This document shows positions 36,724-46,499 of a DNA stretch of 64,000 nucleotides, piece by piece. The notes under the pieces are model-generated. The model was not told where the DNA came from. It ran no database searches and was given only the letters and a program-made list of their open reading frames with translations. A program made the translations under genes and the position numbers. This DNA comes from Dehalococcoides sp. JdFR-54 (lineage in GTDB: Bacteria > Chloroflexota > Dehalococcoidia > JdFR-54). The stretch is from the NCBI GenBank assembly GCA_002011475.1, contig MTNP01000060.1, positions 1-64,000 of the forward strand, given 5' to 3'. Each line of letters begins with the position of its first letter. Position 1 is the stretch's first letter.

Positions 36724-38285
36724 GTGACCTCCCGCCCTTGCCCTGGGGAAGCCATATCGCTTACCTCTATGAGAGCCGGGAAGACCTCCTCGAGGTGCTC
36801 GTCCCGTACTTCAAGGCGGGCCTGGAGGACGGGGAGGGCTGCCTCTGGGTGGCCACACCTGCCCTGACCGTCGAGGAGACCCGAGAGGCACTGGCCCGGG
36901 CCATACCCAACCTGGCCCAGCCCCTGGCCAAGGGGCAACTCTCCATCCTCGACCACAGGGACTTGTACCTCAAGGGGGGGCGATTCGGCTGGGAGGGGGT
37001 TCTCCACCACTGGCTGGAGAGGGAGGCCCAGGCGCTGAGCCAGGGGTATCGAGGGCTGCGGGTAAGCGGCAGCCCGGGCTGGCTGGAAAGGGGCGATTGG
37101 GCATCCTGGATAGCCTATGAGAGGGCTAAGGATGAGGGTCTGGCCCAGCACCGGGTCATCGCCCTGTGCACTTATAGCCTGAGGCAATTCTCGCCCGATG
37201 AGATCGCCCAGGCAGTCAATAGCCACCGCTATACCCTGGTCAGGAAAGACAATAGGTGGCAGCTAACCGAACCCATCCTCACCATCCAGGCGGCCAGGGC
37301 GCTGGTGGGCAGGGCCCAGCAACTTGAAGCGATGAAGAACCTCGTCGATGCCATAGGCAAGTCCTTGTCCACAGAGGCGGTGGCCGAGCAGGCCCTGGAA
37401 CAAACCCTCGATCTGATGGGAGGGGACTGCGGGGCGGTGCTCATGCCCAACTACCGGGGACAAAGGCCAAAGTTTGTCGCCGTCTCCGGTCTACCGCCTC
37501 ACCTCATCCGGCAAATAGAGCAATCCAACCAATTCAAAATACATCTGCCCCGGTTGGCGCAGTTGCAGGATATATGGGCCGTCGACGATGTGGACCTGGC
37601 GTCCCTTTTGGGGGATGAGGAGCGCTCGGCAATCCGTCAGGAGAATATCAACAGCTTTGTGGTGGTGCCTCTGCTCTCCCGGGGCAAGTCGCTGGGCATC
37701 ATGGCAATCGGCTTCCGCACCAGGCATACTTTCACCCCGGAAGAACAGACCCTGCTGAGCATGATCGGCTCCCAGGTCACCATCGCCCTGGAGCGGGCCA
37801 GGGAGCATGAGCAGCTTCGCCGCCAGGTCATCAGGGACCCCCTCACTGGCCTGTTCAATCGAAGATACTTCAATGAGGTCTTGAAACGGGAGGTGGGTCG
37901 GGCCAAGCGCTATCAGCGGCCGCTGTCCCTGGCCCTGCTGGATATAAATAATTTCAAGCGCTACAACGACCGCCACGGGCACCTAGAAGGTGACCTGGCC
38001 CTCCAGAGCCTGGCCCGGCGGCTGAGGGCTGCCATCCGCTCCACAGACATCCCCTGTCGATACGGCGGCGATGAGCTGATAGTGGTGCTCCCCGAGACCG
38101 CTAAACCGGAGGCCACAGCCGTGGCCAAACGCATTCAAAAGGCCATAGCCTCCAAGCCCTTCCGCAAGGGCAAGCTCACCATCAGCTTTGGGGTGGCCAC
38201 CTGCCCCGAGGATAGCTCCGAACCCAGGAGGCTAATGGGCGCTGCCGACCGCGCCTTGTATCGGGCCGGGCAGCCTTTACCCTAA
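36690..38285 (+). CDS. MEDS-GAF-GGDEF diguanylate cyclase-like protein
   Basis: N-terminal MEDS-like domain (GSHIAYLYESREDLLEVLVPYFKAGLEDGEGCLWV), GAF, and GGDEF with variant GGDEL (CRYGGDELIVVLPE) and an RxxD (RSTD) I-site-like motif 5 aa upstream. ATG 36690 overlaps the HD-GYP stop. Confidence 0.9.
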   Translation: MEEQSYRRLGLSDLPPLPWGSHIAYLYESREDLLEVLVPYFKAGLEDGEGCLWVATPALTVEETREALARAIPNLAQPLAKGQLSILDHRDLYLKGGRFGWEGVLHHWLEREAQALSQGYRGLRVSGSPGWLERGDWASWIAYERAKDEGLAQHRVIALCTYSLRQFSPDEIAQAVNSHRYTLVRKDNRWQLTEPILTIQAARALVGRAQQLEAMKNLVDAIGKSLSTEAVAEQALEQTLDLMGGDCGAVLMPNYRGQRPKFVAVSGLPPHLIRQIEQSNQFKIHLPRLAQLQDIWAVDDVDLASLLGDEERSAIRQENINSFVVVPLLSRGKSLGIMAIGFRTRHTFTPEEQTLLSMIGSQVTIALERAREHEQLRRQVIRDPLTGLFNRRYFNEVLKREVGRAKRYQRPLSLALLDINNFKRYNDRHGHLEGDLALQSLARRLRAAIRSTDIPCRYGGDELIVVLPETAKPEATAVAKRIQKAIASKPFRKGKLTISFGVATCPEDSSEPRRLMGAADRALYRAGQPLP

Positions 38286-39161
38286 ATTGGCCAGGCGCCG
38301 GATGATGCCAGGTATGGCATAGCCGGCCACGTCCCGACCGCTCCCCCCGCAGAGCACCACCAGCAATCTACCCTGACACACCTCCTCGGCCACGCTCTGG
38401 AGCCTTTCAGCCATCTGCTCATGGCACCGGGGGCTTAAGCCCATGTCCCCGTACTCCCACCGCGTATTATCATAGCCCCAGTTCCAGAAGATGAGCTGGG
38501 GGCAGAAGGCTCGGGCCCGGGGGCCGAATTCCCCCTCCAACCGGGACAGGTACTCCTCGTCCGAGGTCTGTCCGGGGATAGAGACGTTGAGCTTATTGTT
38601 ATGCTCCCTGTTGCCGCCGCTGCAAAAGCACACATACAACACCTCAGGGTCGTCCTGAAAGATGTCCCAGGTGCCATCCCCATGATGGGCATCGGTATCG
38701 ACAATGGCGAACCGCCTGGCCCCGAAGCTGCCCCTGAGATGGGCGATGGCCAGGGCGGCTCCATTCAGGTAGCAGCCACCGCCGAAGAAGTCCCTGCCCG
38801 CGTGGTGGTCGCCCACCCCGGTGAAGACGAAGGCATTATCTATCTCGCCCCGCCATATAAGCTCCGCCGCCTGAACCGTTCCCCCCGCCGAGTAGAGGGC
38901 CGTCTCATAATAGGGGCTCCGCGCCACCTGATCTAACATCCTGGGCGTATGCACCCGCGACAGCAAATCGGAGGGGGCTGCCTCCAGGTCATAGTCCGAC
39001 CTCGGTTTCAGGGGATAGATAGCATCGTAAAGGAAAACGTTGGGCTTATCCAGGATGCCTTCCAGCAACCGAGGGAAATCCCGCAACCTCTCCCCCTGCT
39101 GGTAGTGATAGAAGATGCCGGTCTTCCTCAAATCGAACCCTTCAGGCCAGTCCCTGGACAA
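38277..39161 (-). CDS. Histone deacetylase/acetoin utilisation-like hydrolase (copy 1)
   Basis: DHHAGRDFFGGGCYLNGAALAIAHL, RRFAIVDTDAHHGDGTWDIF, WNWGYDNTRWEYGDMGL. Confidence 0.85.
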   Translation of the reverse strand: MSRDWPEGFDLRKTGIFYHYQQGERLRDFPRLLEGILDKPNVFLYDAIYPLKPRSDYDLEAAPSDLLSRVHTPRMLDQVARSPYYETALYSAGGTVQAAELIWRGEIDNAFVFTGVGDHHAGRDFFGGGCYLNGAALAIAHLRGSFGARRFAIVDTDAHHGDGTWDIFQDDPEVLYVCFCSGGNREHNNKLNVSIPGQTSDEEYLSRLEGEFGPRARAFCPQLIFWNWGYDNTRWEYGDMGLSPRCHEQMAERLQSVAEEVCQGRLLVVLCGGSGRDVAGYAIPGIIRRLANLG

Positions 39162-39888
39162 AAGCCTTCACATTCTGGCCCAGGACAGCGTGATTGTAGC
39201 CCCCCTCCAGCACGGCAAAGCGTCTGCCCTGGCACACCCTGGCCGCTGCCTCCTTGACCAGCCTGCCTATGGTCTGATAGTCCTCGGTGTGGAGCATCCG
39301 ACCCCAGTCCTGTTCATGCCGGTCGAAGCCGGCGGAGACGGCTATGATATCGTAGCCGCCCTCGGCGGCCAGGCGCCTCTCTATGATGTCCACAAACTCT
39401 TCACGGCGGTGGGCCTGGGGATGGAAATAGGCGAATCGGGGGCCACTCAGGATATCGGCAGTGCCATCGCCGTAATGGAGGTCGAAGTCCAAAACGAAGG
39501 CCCGCCGGATGCGCCCAGCGGCCTGGAGCCTGGCCAAGGCTATGGCGATATTGTTGAAAAAACAGAAGCCCCAACAACTATCACTGCTGGCATGATGACC
39601 GGGCGGACGAATCAGGCCAAAGGCTGGAGACCCGGCCATGGCCAACTCGGAGGCTCGGATAGCCCCTCCCACCGCCAAGGCAGCTACCTCATAGAGGCGA
39701 GCATCCCTCTTGATGGAGTCTATGTGCCCCTGGCTGTGGACCAATCGTAGGTCGTCCACCTGAGCTGGCTCAGGCTGGATGAAATCGAAGCCGCGGAGCT
39801 CCTCGACAATGGCCTCCATCCTGCCCGGCATGGCCGCCGGGTCCGAGGCATACACCTCGGCCAGGCGAGGATGATAAACCACCTTCAT
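39142..39888 (-). CDS. Histone deacetylase family hydrolase (copy 2)
   Basis: RPPGHHASSDSCWGFCFFNNIAIALARL, AFVLDFDLHYGDGTADIL, VSAGFDRHEQDWGRML. Confidence 0.9.
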   Translation of the reverse strand: MKVVYHPRLAEVYASDPAAMPGRMEAIVEELRGFDFIQPEPAQVDDLRLVHSQGHIDSIKRDARLYEVAALAVGGAIRASELAMAGSPAFGLIRPPGHHASSDSCWGFCFFNNIAIALARLQAAGRIRRAFVLDFDLHYGDGTADILSGPRFAYFHPQAHRREEFVDIIERRLAAEGGYDIIAVSAGFDRHEQDWGRMLHTEDYQTIGRLVKEAAARVCQGRRFAVLEGGYNHAVLGQNVKAFVQGLA

Positions 39889-39895
39889 CTGCCGG

Positions 39896-40639
39896 CTAGG
39901 GCCAGGTTATCCTGAACTCCGGGGTATGCACCACCCGTCCGGTGAAGCTCTTGGCATCCTGGAGGGCCAGGAAGATGGCTGGCGGCCCCACCACCTCCGG
40001 CTTCTGCCACCCCGTCCAGTCGTCGGTGAACTGGAGCAAGACGGCAGCCTCGGTCTTGATCAGGCCCGGGGCCAAGGCATTGACGGCGATATTGTAGTCC
40101 CTGACCTCCTCGGCCAGGTTTATGGTGAAGCGCTCCAGGGCGGCCTTAGTGGTGGCATAGGGCACTATCCCTGGCTTCCGATTGCTGGCCTCTATAGAGG
40201 TCATATTGATGATGCTGCCCGACCGCTGCTCCATCATATGAGGCAGCACCGCCTTGGAACAGAGGAAAGGGCCGGTGAGATTGACATTGAGTATCAGGCT
40301 CCATCGCCGCAGGGGAGTATCCACAATATTGGAGATGAACAATATGCCGGCGTTGTTGAACAAAACATCGATGCGCCCGAACTCCTCCATGGTCTTGTTG
40401 ACCATGGCCTGCACCTCCTCCTCATTGGTGACGTCGCACCTGACGGCGATAGCCTGGCCGCCTGAGGCCCTGATCTCCTCTACCGTCTTATGGATAGTCC
40501 CTGGCAGTTTGCCACCCTCGGCCTCGGTGCGAGCCGCCACCACCACCTTAGCCCCCTCTTTGGCGTAGGCGAGGGCAATGGCCTTGCCTATGCCCCGACT
40601 GCTCCCGGTAACGATGGTCACCTTATCCTTCAGCTTCAA
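39896..40639 (-). CDS. SDR-family oxidoreductase
   Basis: VTIVTGSSRGIGKAIALAYAKEGAKVVVAAR, DVLFNNAGI, YATTKAALERFT. TTG 40639 with SD GGGAGGTG preferred over track start 40738. Confidence 0.9.
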   Translation of the reverse strand: MKLKDKVTIVTGSSRGIGKAIALAYAKEGAKVVVAARTEAEGGKLPGTIHKTVEEIRASGGQAIAVRCDVTNEEEVQAMVNKTMEEFGRIDVLFNNAGILFISNIVDTPLRRWSLILNVNLTGPFLCSKAVLPHMMEQRSGSIINMTSIEASNRKPGIVPYATTKAALERFTINLAEEVRDYNIAVNALAPGLIKTEAAVLLQFTDDWTGWQKPEVVGPPAIFLALQDAKSFTGRVVHTPEFRITWP

Positions 40640-40682
40640 GATACACCTCCCTAGCAGGAACTCGATTTTGTCCAAGGCCTCC

Positions 40683-41663
40683 TCAGCACCTGGAAATGAG
40701 GCACTGGTAGACCGGTATGTCCTGGCCACCCAGGTCATATTTATAGGCTTCGCCGCCGCGCAGGAAATCGAAGCGCCTTTTGCCCGCCCGAATGCAATCC
40801 TTAATACATAACGCCTTCAGCAGCAGCCCAACGCTGAGCCGGGAATATCCCGGATCATAGCCACTATTATACAGGTACAGGGTGTCATTATAGTCAAAGC
40901 CCAGGGAAGCGGCCACCCTCACCCCCCCAAGCTCCAGGAAATACAGCCTCAGGTAACCATCGGCGCCCAGGACCTGGGCCATCTCCGAGAAGAAGCTGGC
41001 CCGCTGGGGCGTCATGAATTCGGCCTTCCCCTCCTGGCTCAGCCGGAACAGCCTGAAGAAGTCCTCCATATCCTGCTGGAGATTCGCCATCTCCCCAACG
41101 AAATAATACTCGATAGCCGGCTCCTCAAAGAGCCGCCTCAGCTTCCGCTTCAGCTCATGGCGGTTCTTTGGGGTCAGCCCCGCCACATAATCCTCCCAGG
41201 TGGGAGGAAGGCCAAGTTGGGGACAAACATCCTCCTCCCTCACCTGAACCACCAGGCTCCGCTCTCTGGCCCGGGACACCAGGTGAGTCAGGACGGGCGA
41301 GCTGGCGGGAAGCGAAAATAGGTGGAAGGTTTGCCAGCCCAGGGAGTTGATAAAGTCCAGGATGGCCTGGGATACGACATCCTCATAGCCAGAGGAGGCT
41401 ATAATATCAAGATAGTCGCAGAGGTCGCTGCCGCCGAGAAGGGCCAGATGCTCCCCCCTCATGCGCAGCGGGGCGAGGCCCACTAGCTCGCCGTCATGGC
41501 GCACCGCCAGCAGTAGCAACTCCCAGCCCTGGCCAAAGTGGTGCCACCATACCCTATGCCACTGGGGGGTGAGGAAAATGGAATTGGTGGAGCAGTGCCG
41601 CAGGAGTCGCAGCCAGGGGTCACGCAGTCGGTCGAAATCCTCGACCTCAACCCGATAGGACAT
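40683..41663 (-). CDS. GNAT-fold (BioF2/FemAB-like) acetyltransferase
   Basis: LFLTPQWHRVWWHHFG-like start; VRVAASLGFDYNDTLYLYNSGYDPGYSRLSVGLLLKALCIKDCIRAGKRRFDFLRGGEAYKYDLG. Confidence 0.82.
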   Translation of the reverse strand: MSYRVEVEDFDRLRDPWLRLLRHCSTNSIFLTPQWHRVWWHHFGQGWELLLLAVRHDGELVGLAPLRMRGEHLALLGGSDLCDYLDIIASSGYEDVVSQAILDFINSLGWQTFHLFSLPASSPVLTHLVSRARERSLVVQVREEDVCPQLGLPPTWEDYVAGLTPKNRHELKRKLRRLFEEPAIEYYFVGEMANLQQDMEDFFRLFRLSQEGKAEFMTPQRASFFSEMAQVLGADGYLRLYFLELGGVRVAASLGFDYNDTLYLYNSGYDPGYSRLSVGLLLKALCIKDCIRAGKRRFDFLRGGEAYKYDLGGQDIPVYQCLISRC

Positions 41664-41707
41664 GGTCAGAAGATTTTAACACGATTGAATATGATGGGGC
41701 AAGCCAG

Positions 41708-42781
41708 CTAGGTACTCTGAACGCGGGGGCAAGCGAATTTGTGCTGGGCCTCTGCCAGGGCAGCCTCCGCTTCTATTACAATGCGCTGCACCAATTCCTC
41801 ACAGGTGGGCACATCGGTCACCCGACCCACCACCTGTCCGCCGGGAAGGAAGCCCATCGCATCGTCGCCCTCGATAACCCCCCGATAAAGCCTCATGATT
41901 GCGGCGGGGAGATTGCCCAACTGGGTTAGCGATACCTCCCTCTCCCGTTTGGTCTTGACAGCGCCCAGGAGCAGCCTCCACACGGGCACCCGGTAGGTGC
42001 GGCTCATGTGGCGGAGGCTGGTCAACCTGTGCCACAGCGACGACCTCCATCCCCCGCTCTCCACCAGCTCCAAGAATTCATTTCGCATCGCCCGACAGCG
42101 CACACCGGTAACCCGGGGGGTGACCACCGTCTGCTCCTCGCTAAAACCGAGATAGCGCCGCTTGACATTGTCGGGGAGGGGACTCTCCTGGGTCAGGGCA
42201 AACCTGGTGCCCATGGCGATGCCATCGGCACCCAGGGCCAGGGCCGCTGCCAGCCCTCGACCATCGCAAAACCCCCCGGCTGCCGCCACCGGTATCTTCA
42301 CCTGGCTGGTGACCAGGGGCAACAATACCATGCTGGCTACATAGCCGGTGTGACCACCCCCCTCCAGCCCCTGGACGATCAGGGCCTCAGCGCCATCCCG
42401 CTCCGCCCGTATGGCGTGTTTCAGGGCGCCCACGGTGGGGATGTTGATGGCGCCATATTCCCTGGTGGCCCTGATCAGCCAGTCGGGGTTGCCCCGGCCG
42501 TGGGCGATTATGGGCACCCTCTCCTTTATGACCACCTCGGCCAGCTCCTCGGCCCCCGGCCAGCCCTCCAGGATATTTACAGCAAAGGGCTTGTCGGTGA
42601 GAGACCTCACCAACCTGATGCCTTCCCTCAATTCTCGAGGCGAAAGTCCCCCGGCGGCCATGATGCCCAGGCCGCCCGCGTTGGAGACAGCCGCCGTGAG
42701 ACGGGCATCGGATACCAGGGTCATGCCTGACAGAATAATGGGATACTTGATCCCTAAAAGCTCGGTCAACCTTGTCTTCAC
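41708..42781 (-). CDS. Nitronate monooxygenase/2-nitropropane dioxygenase family protein (FabK-like TIM barrel)
   Basis: TELLGIKYPIILSGMTLVSDARLTAAVSNAGGLGIMAAG; GLEGGGHTGYV; PVAAAGGFCDGRGLAAALALGADGIAMGTRF. Confidence 0.9.
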   Translation of the reverse strand: MKTRLTELLGIKYPIILSGMTLVSDARLTAAVSNAGGLGIMAAGGLSPRELREGIRLVRSLTDKPFAVNILEGWPGAEELAEVVIKERVPIIAHGRGNPDWLIRATREYGAINIPTVGALKHAIRAERDGAEALIVQGLEGGGHTGYVASMVLLPLVTSQVKIPVAAAGGFCDGRGLAAALALGADGIAMGTRFALTQESPLPDNVKRRYLGFSEEQTVVTPRVTGVRCRAMRNEFLELVESGGWRSSLWHRLTSLRHMSRTYRVPVWRLLLGAVKTKREREVSLTQLGNLPAAIMRLYRGVIEGDDAMGFLPGGQVVGRVTDVPTCEELVQRIVIEAEAALAEAQHKFACPRVQST

Positions 42782-42912
42782 GCCCCTACCTCGACCAGCA
42801 TTTTAACTGGAGAGGGGCAAGGCGTCAATAAGGCATTTCTAGGCCACCAGCTTGACAGGTCACCCGCCATCGGCTACTATGCCACCAGATATCAGCCGGG
42901 GGTTCTCATAAC

Positions 42913-44094
42913 ATGGCTGTAGCCATAGTGAAATATGAGCCGGGCCTCGACTCCATGAGGCGAGCCATCCAGCTGTGTCAGGGTTTTGCCAAGCTGAAGC
43001 CCACTCACAAGGTGTTCATCAAGGCCAACATGGCCTGGGGCCTGCCCGGCGATACCAGCCCTGCCAGGGGATTTGTCATCTCCCCTGAGATAGTAGAGGG
43101 GCTGGTCCTGCTCCTGCGGGAGTATGGCTGCACTGACATCACCGTGGGCGAAGGCTCCATCTCCTGCAAAGAGCTGGGGGTGAATACCGCCTCCGCCGCT
43201 GCCTGGGCCGGGGTGGATAGGCTGGCGGAGCGGATGGGCTTCAGGTTCGTCGACCTCAACCAGGGCAAATACGAGTCTTTCGATTTCGATGGCATCGAGA
43301 TAGAGATCTCCAAGACGGCCCTGGAGGCCGAATACTTCATCAACCTGTGTCTGCTTCGCGCCCACCTGGCCACCCGGCTCTCGGCGGCCCTGAAGAACCT
43401 CAAGGGCACCCTGAGCATGGAATCCAAGAAGGCTTTCCACCGCACCGGCAACCTGGAGCGCTTCATCGCCCTCCTGGCCACCAAGATCAGGTGCGATCTG
43501 GTTTTGGTGGATGCCCTGTGGTGCCAGCAGCAAGCGCCCAACAGCCGCCGCATCAATGAGATGGGGTTGCTCCTGGCTGCCGACGACATCCTGGAGTGCG
43601 ACATCGTGGGCTCGCATCTCCTGGGCCTTGACCCCTATGAGGTGGAGCACCTCAGGGAATATGCCCGCATCCAGGGGCGCTCCCTGGAGCTGAAGGATGT
43701 GGAGGTGAGGGGGGAGGACATCGAGGCGGTGAAGAAGCCCATGCCCTGGTACTGGGACTGGCCCACTGACCTGACCACGAGGTATCAGACCAGGGGACTG
43801 CACATCGACCACCCCGGCAAGGGGATATGCTCCGCTTGCTACACCACGGTCCTCATCGGCATCAACAGCTTCCTCAGGGATAACCGCGGCTCCACCTTCG
43901 ACGATATTCAGTTCTGCGTCGGCCCTGAGCCCCGGGCCAGGCCCGAGCCCAAGAGGGTCATTCTCATGGGGAAATGCGCCATCGAGGCCAACCAGGGAGG
44001 GCGTGAGGACGCCATCAAGATCAAGGGCTGCCCCCCGGGGGGCAAGCGGCTGCGCGCCGCAATGGATAGGTATATCACGAAGGTGAGCAGCTAG
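42913..44094 (+). CDS. DUF362 domain protein
   Basis: KVFIKANMAWGLPGDTSPARGFVISPEIVEGLVLLLREYGCTDITVGEGS; NLCLLRAHLATRLSAALKNLKGTLS. Confidence 0.8.
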   Translation: MAVAIVKYEPGLDSMRRAIQLCQGFAKLKPTHKVFIKANMAWGLPGDTSPARGFVISPEIVEGLVLLLREYGCTDITVGEGSISCKELGVNTASAAAWAGVDRLAERMGFRFVDLNQGKYESFDFDGIEIEISKTALEAEYFINLCLLRAHLATRLSAALKNLKGTLSMESKKAFHRTGNLERFIALLATKIRCDLVLVDALWCQQQAPNSRRINEMGLLLAADDILECDIVGSHLLGLDPYEVEHLREYARIQGRSLELKDVEVRGEDIEAVKKPMPWYWDWPTDLTTRYQTRGLHIDHPGKGICSACYTTVLIGINSFLRDNRGSTFDDIQFCVGPEPRARPEPKRVILMGKCAIEANQGGREDAIKIKGCPPGGKRLRAAMDRYITKVSS

Positions 44095-44120
44095 AGCCCC
44101 GGCTCGAACAGGGCAGCTGA

Positions 44121-46043
44121 CTAAAGCCTTTGGGCGACCAGGAAGCCCGATTCGGTGGCCTTGGCTATGCGCCCCACCTGGACACAGTCGCCCACAGTAT
44201 AGACCTCCGCCACCTTCCCCTGAAGCTCCTCGGCCAGGGCGTTGTTGGGCTTCATCCCCACCGCCAGCACCACCCAGTCCCCTTCTACGAACTTCTCCCC
44301 CTCTTCGCCCACCGCCCGAACCCCGTTATCGGTTATCGCCACCACCTGGGCCTTGGTCTCCAGCTTGACCCCGGCTTGCCTCAGGCGCTGCACTATAACC
44401 CAGCGGTTGATGGGTATGATGTCGGCGCCTATATGAGGCAGCATCTCCACGATGGTCACCTCCCGGCCTTGATGGGCCAAGAACTCGGCCGTCTCGCACC
44501 CCACCATACCACCCCCCACTATGACCACCCTGCGACCGACCTGCCTCTTCCCCGACAACACATCCACGGCGGTGACCACATTGGGGTTATCCCAGCCCGG
44601 TATATCCAGAGGGGTGGGGCTGGCGCCGATGGCTACCACCACGGCGTCGGGCTTGGCTTCGAGAATAGCTGTGGGGGTGGCCGGGCTGTCAAGCTTTATA
44701 TCCACCCCGCTCGCCTCCACTTGCCTCGCCTGATAGCGGGCGAAGTCGGCAACCCCTTCCTTGTGGGGTGGAACCCCGGCTGCCAGGAGCTGACCTCCCA
44801 GGCTATGACCCCTCTCCAAGAGGGTCACCTGGTGGCCCCGCCGGGATGCTATCTCGGCAGCTACCATCCCGGCGGGGCCACCCCCCACTACCACCACCCT
44901 CTTGGGGGTGGGCACCCTCTCAAGACCATATTCGGCCTCCCGCCCCACCCAGGGGTTAACGCTGCAAAACAGGGGGCTGTCCCTGAGCACCGCATCGATA
45001 CATTCACAACAGCCGGTGCAAGGGCGGATGTCATCCAACCGGCCCTCCCGGGCCTTATTGGCAAATTCGGGGTCGGCGATCAATGCCCGGGCCAGGCCTA
45101 TCAAGTCGGCTTTGCCCTCGGCCAGGATGTTCTCGGCCACCAAGGGGTCGGTGATGCGATAGGCAGCCACCACCGGTATATTGACCTCTTTCTTGATGGC
45201 CTGGGCCAGATGGGCATAGCCCCCTTGAGGCACCGAGGCCTGCACCAGGGGCACCGGGCTATCGTACCAGCCAGCCTGCACATTGAGGGCGCTTACACCC
45301 AGGCCCTCTAAGGTGCGGCTTATCACCGTGGTTTGCTCCAGGGTGTTGCCCCCGGGCAGGTACTCCTCGGCGGAGATACGGCAGATAATGGGGAAATCGC
45401 TGCCGGCCTGCCCCTGCACCTCGTGCAGCACCTCCACCAGGAACCGCATCCGGTTCTCCACAGCGCCCCCATACTCGTCGGTTCGCCGGTTGGTATACGG
45501 AGATAAGAACTGGCAGATAAGAAAGCCCATCCCGGCGTGGATCTCCACGGCGTCAAAGCCGGCTTCCCTGACCCTCCGGCCCGCCACCCCGAATTGATGG
45601 GCCAGGTGGTGGATCTCCTCCCCGGTGAGGGGACGGGGTTGGGGCCTGCCCCGCCCCCTGGGGATATGGGAGGGCCCAACTATGTGAGGCTCGGCGTCCT
45701 CGCTGGTGGCATACCTGTCCACGATGAGAAGCTGGGCAGCCAGCTTGGCACCATGGCCATGCACCCGCCGGGCCAAATCCCGTAGCTCGGGGATGAACTT
45801 ATCGTCATAAATGCCAGGCATGACCAGGCCAGCGCCGGGCACGGGCAGGGTGGGGGTAACGATGAGGCCGGCACCGCCCCTGGCCCTGGCCTCCAGAAAG
45901 GCCTTGAGACGCTCCCCAACCCAGCCCCTCTCAGTATAGCAGGTTTCACAGGCCAGCATGTATATCCGGTTGCGCAGCTCCAGGCCACCCACCTGGATGG
46001 GCTCGAAAAGTCGCCTCAACCCCGGCACAGGATTAGACCCCAA
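44121..46043 (-). CDS. NADH:flavin oxidoreductase / 2,4-dienoyl-CoA reductase-like (OYE + FeS + FAD/NAD domains)
   Basis: GFDAVEIHAGMGFLICQFLSPYTNRRTDEYGG; CTGCCECIDAVLRDSPLFCSVNPWVGRE; VVVVGGGPAGMVAAEIASRRGHQVTLLERG. Confidence 0.92.
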   Translation of the reverse strand: MGSNPVPGLRRLFEPIQVGGLELRNRIYMLACETCYTERGWVGERLKAFLEARARGGAGLIVTPTLPVPGAGLVMPGIYDDKFIPELRDLARRVHGHGAKLAAQLLIVDRYATSEDAEPHIVGPSHIPRGRGRPQPRPLTGEEIHHLAHQFGVAGRRVREAGFDAVEIHAGMGFLICQFLSPYTNRRTDEYGGAVENRMRFLVEVLHEVQGQAGSDFPIICRISAEEYLPGGNTLEQTTVISRTLEGLGVSALNVQAGWYDSPVPLVQASVPQGGYAHLAQAIKKEVNIPVVAAYRITDPLVAENILAEGKADLIGLARALIADPEFANKAREGRLDDIRPCTGCCECIDAVLRDSPLFCSVNPWVGREAEYGLERVPTPKRVVVVGGGPAGMVAAEIASRRGHQVTLLERGHSLGGQLLAAGVPPHKEGVADFARYQARQVEASGVDIKLDSPATPTAILEAKPDAVVVAIGASPTPLDIPGWDNPNVVTAVDVLSGKRQVGRRVVIVGGGMVGCETAEFLAHQGREVTIVEMLPHIGADIIPINRWVIVQRLRQAGVKLETKAQVVAITDNGVRAVGEEGEKFVEGDWVVLAVGMKPNNALAEELQGKVAEVYTVGDCVQVGRIAKATESGFLVAQRL

Positions 46044-46046
46044 AAT

Positions 46047-46484
46047 CTAGGACCTCCGCTTCATCAGATGGCTGGCCTCCGCCTCAACTATAACCTCCCC
46101 CCTCTGGTTGAGACAGCGGCTGATATGGGTGACCAGGCCGGCATCGGGCCTTTTGGTCTCCCGCAGGGCCACCACCTCCATCTCCACCCTGATGGTATCG
46201 CCCGCCCTCAAGGGGGCCTTGAAGCGAACCTTATCAATGCCCACCAGGGCGATGAGGCCCTCCTCATAGATGCCGGTCTGCTCCTCCAGGCCGCCCATGA
46301 GGAAGAGCGTCAGTCGCCCCGGGGCAATGCGGCCCTGGAAAGGGGTGGTGCGGGCGTACTCCTCATCGTTGAATAGGGGTGCCACAAAGCCACCCAGCCC
46401 CACCATCAGGGTTATCATGGCCTCAGTAACCGTTTTGCCCGGGGTGGTGAACTTGTCCCCCACCTTAAAGTCCTCGTAATACAT
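46047..46484 (-). CDS. MaoC-like hotdog dehydratase
   Basis: MYYEDFKVGDKFTTPGKTVTEAMI...IAPGRLTLFLMGGLEEQTGIYEEGLIALVGIDKVRFKAPLRAGDTIRVEMEV. Confidence 0.88.
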   Translation of the reverse strand: MYYEDFKVGDKFTTPGKTVTEAMITLMVGLGGFVAPLFNDEEYARTTPFQGRIAPGRLTLFLMGGLEEQTGIYEEGLIALVGIDKVRFKAPLRAGDTIRVEMEVVALRETKRPDAGLVTHISRCLNQRGEVIVEAEASHLMKRRS

Positions 46485-46499
46485 GGGCTTCCTTTCCGG

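Noticed and set aside
44130-45311. 393-aa plus-strand ORF opposite the NADH:flavin oxidoreductase gene
   Set aside because: Compositionally biased (His/Gly/Pro) shadow frame; the minus-strand product has clear OYE/FeS/FAD motifs.
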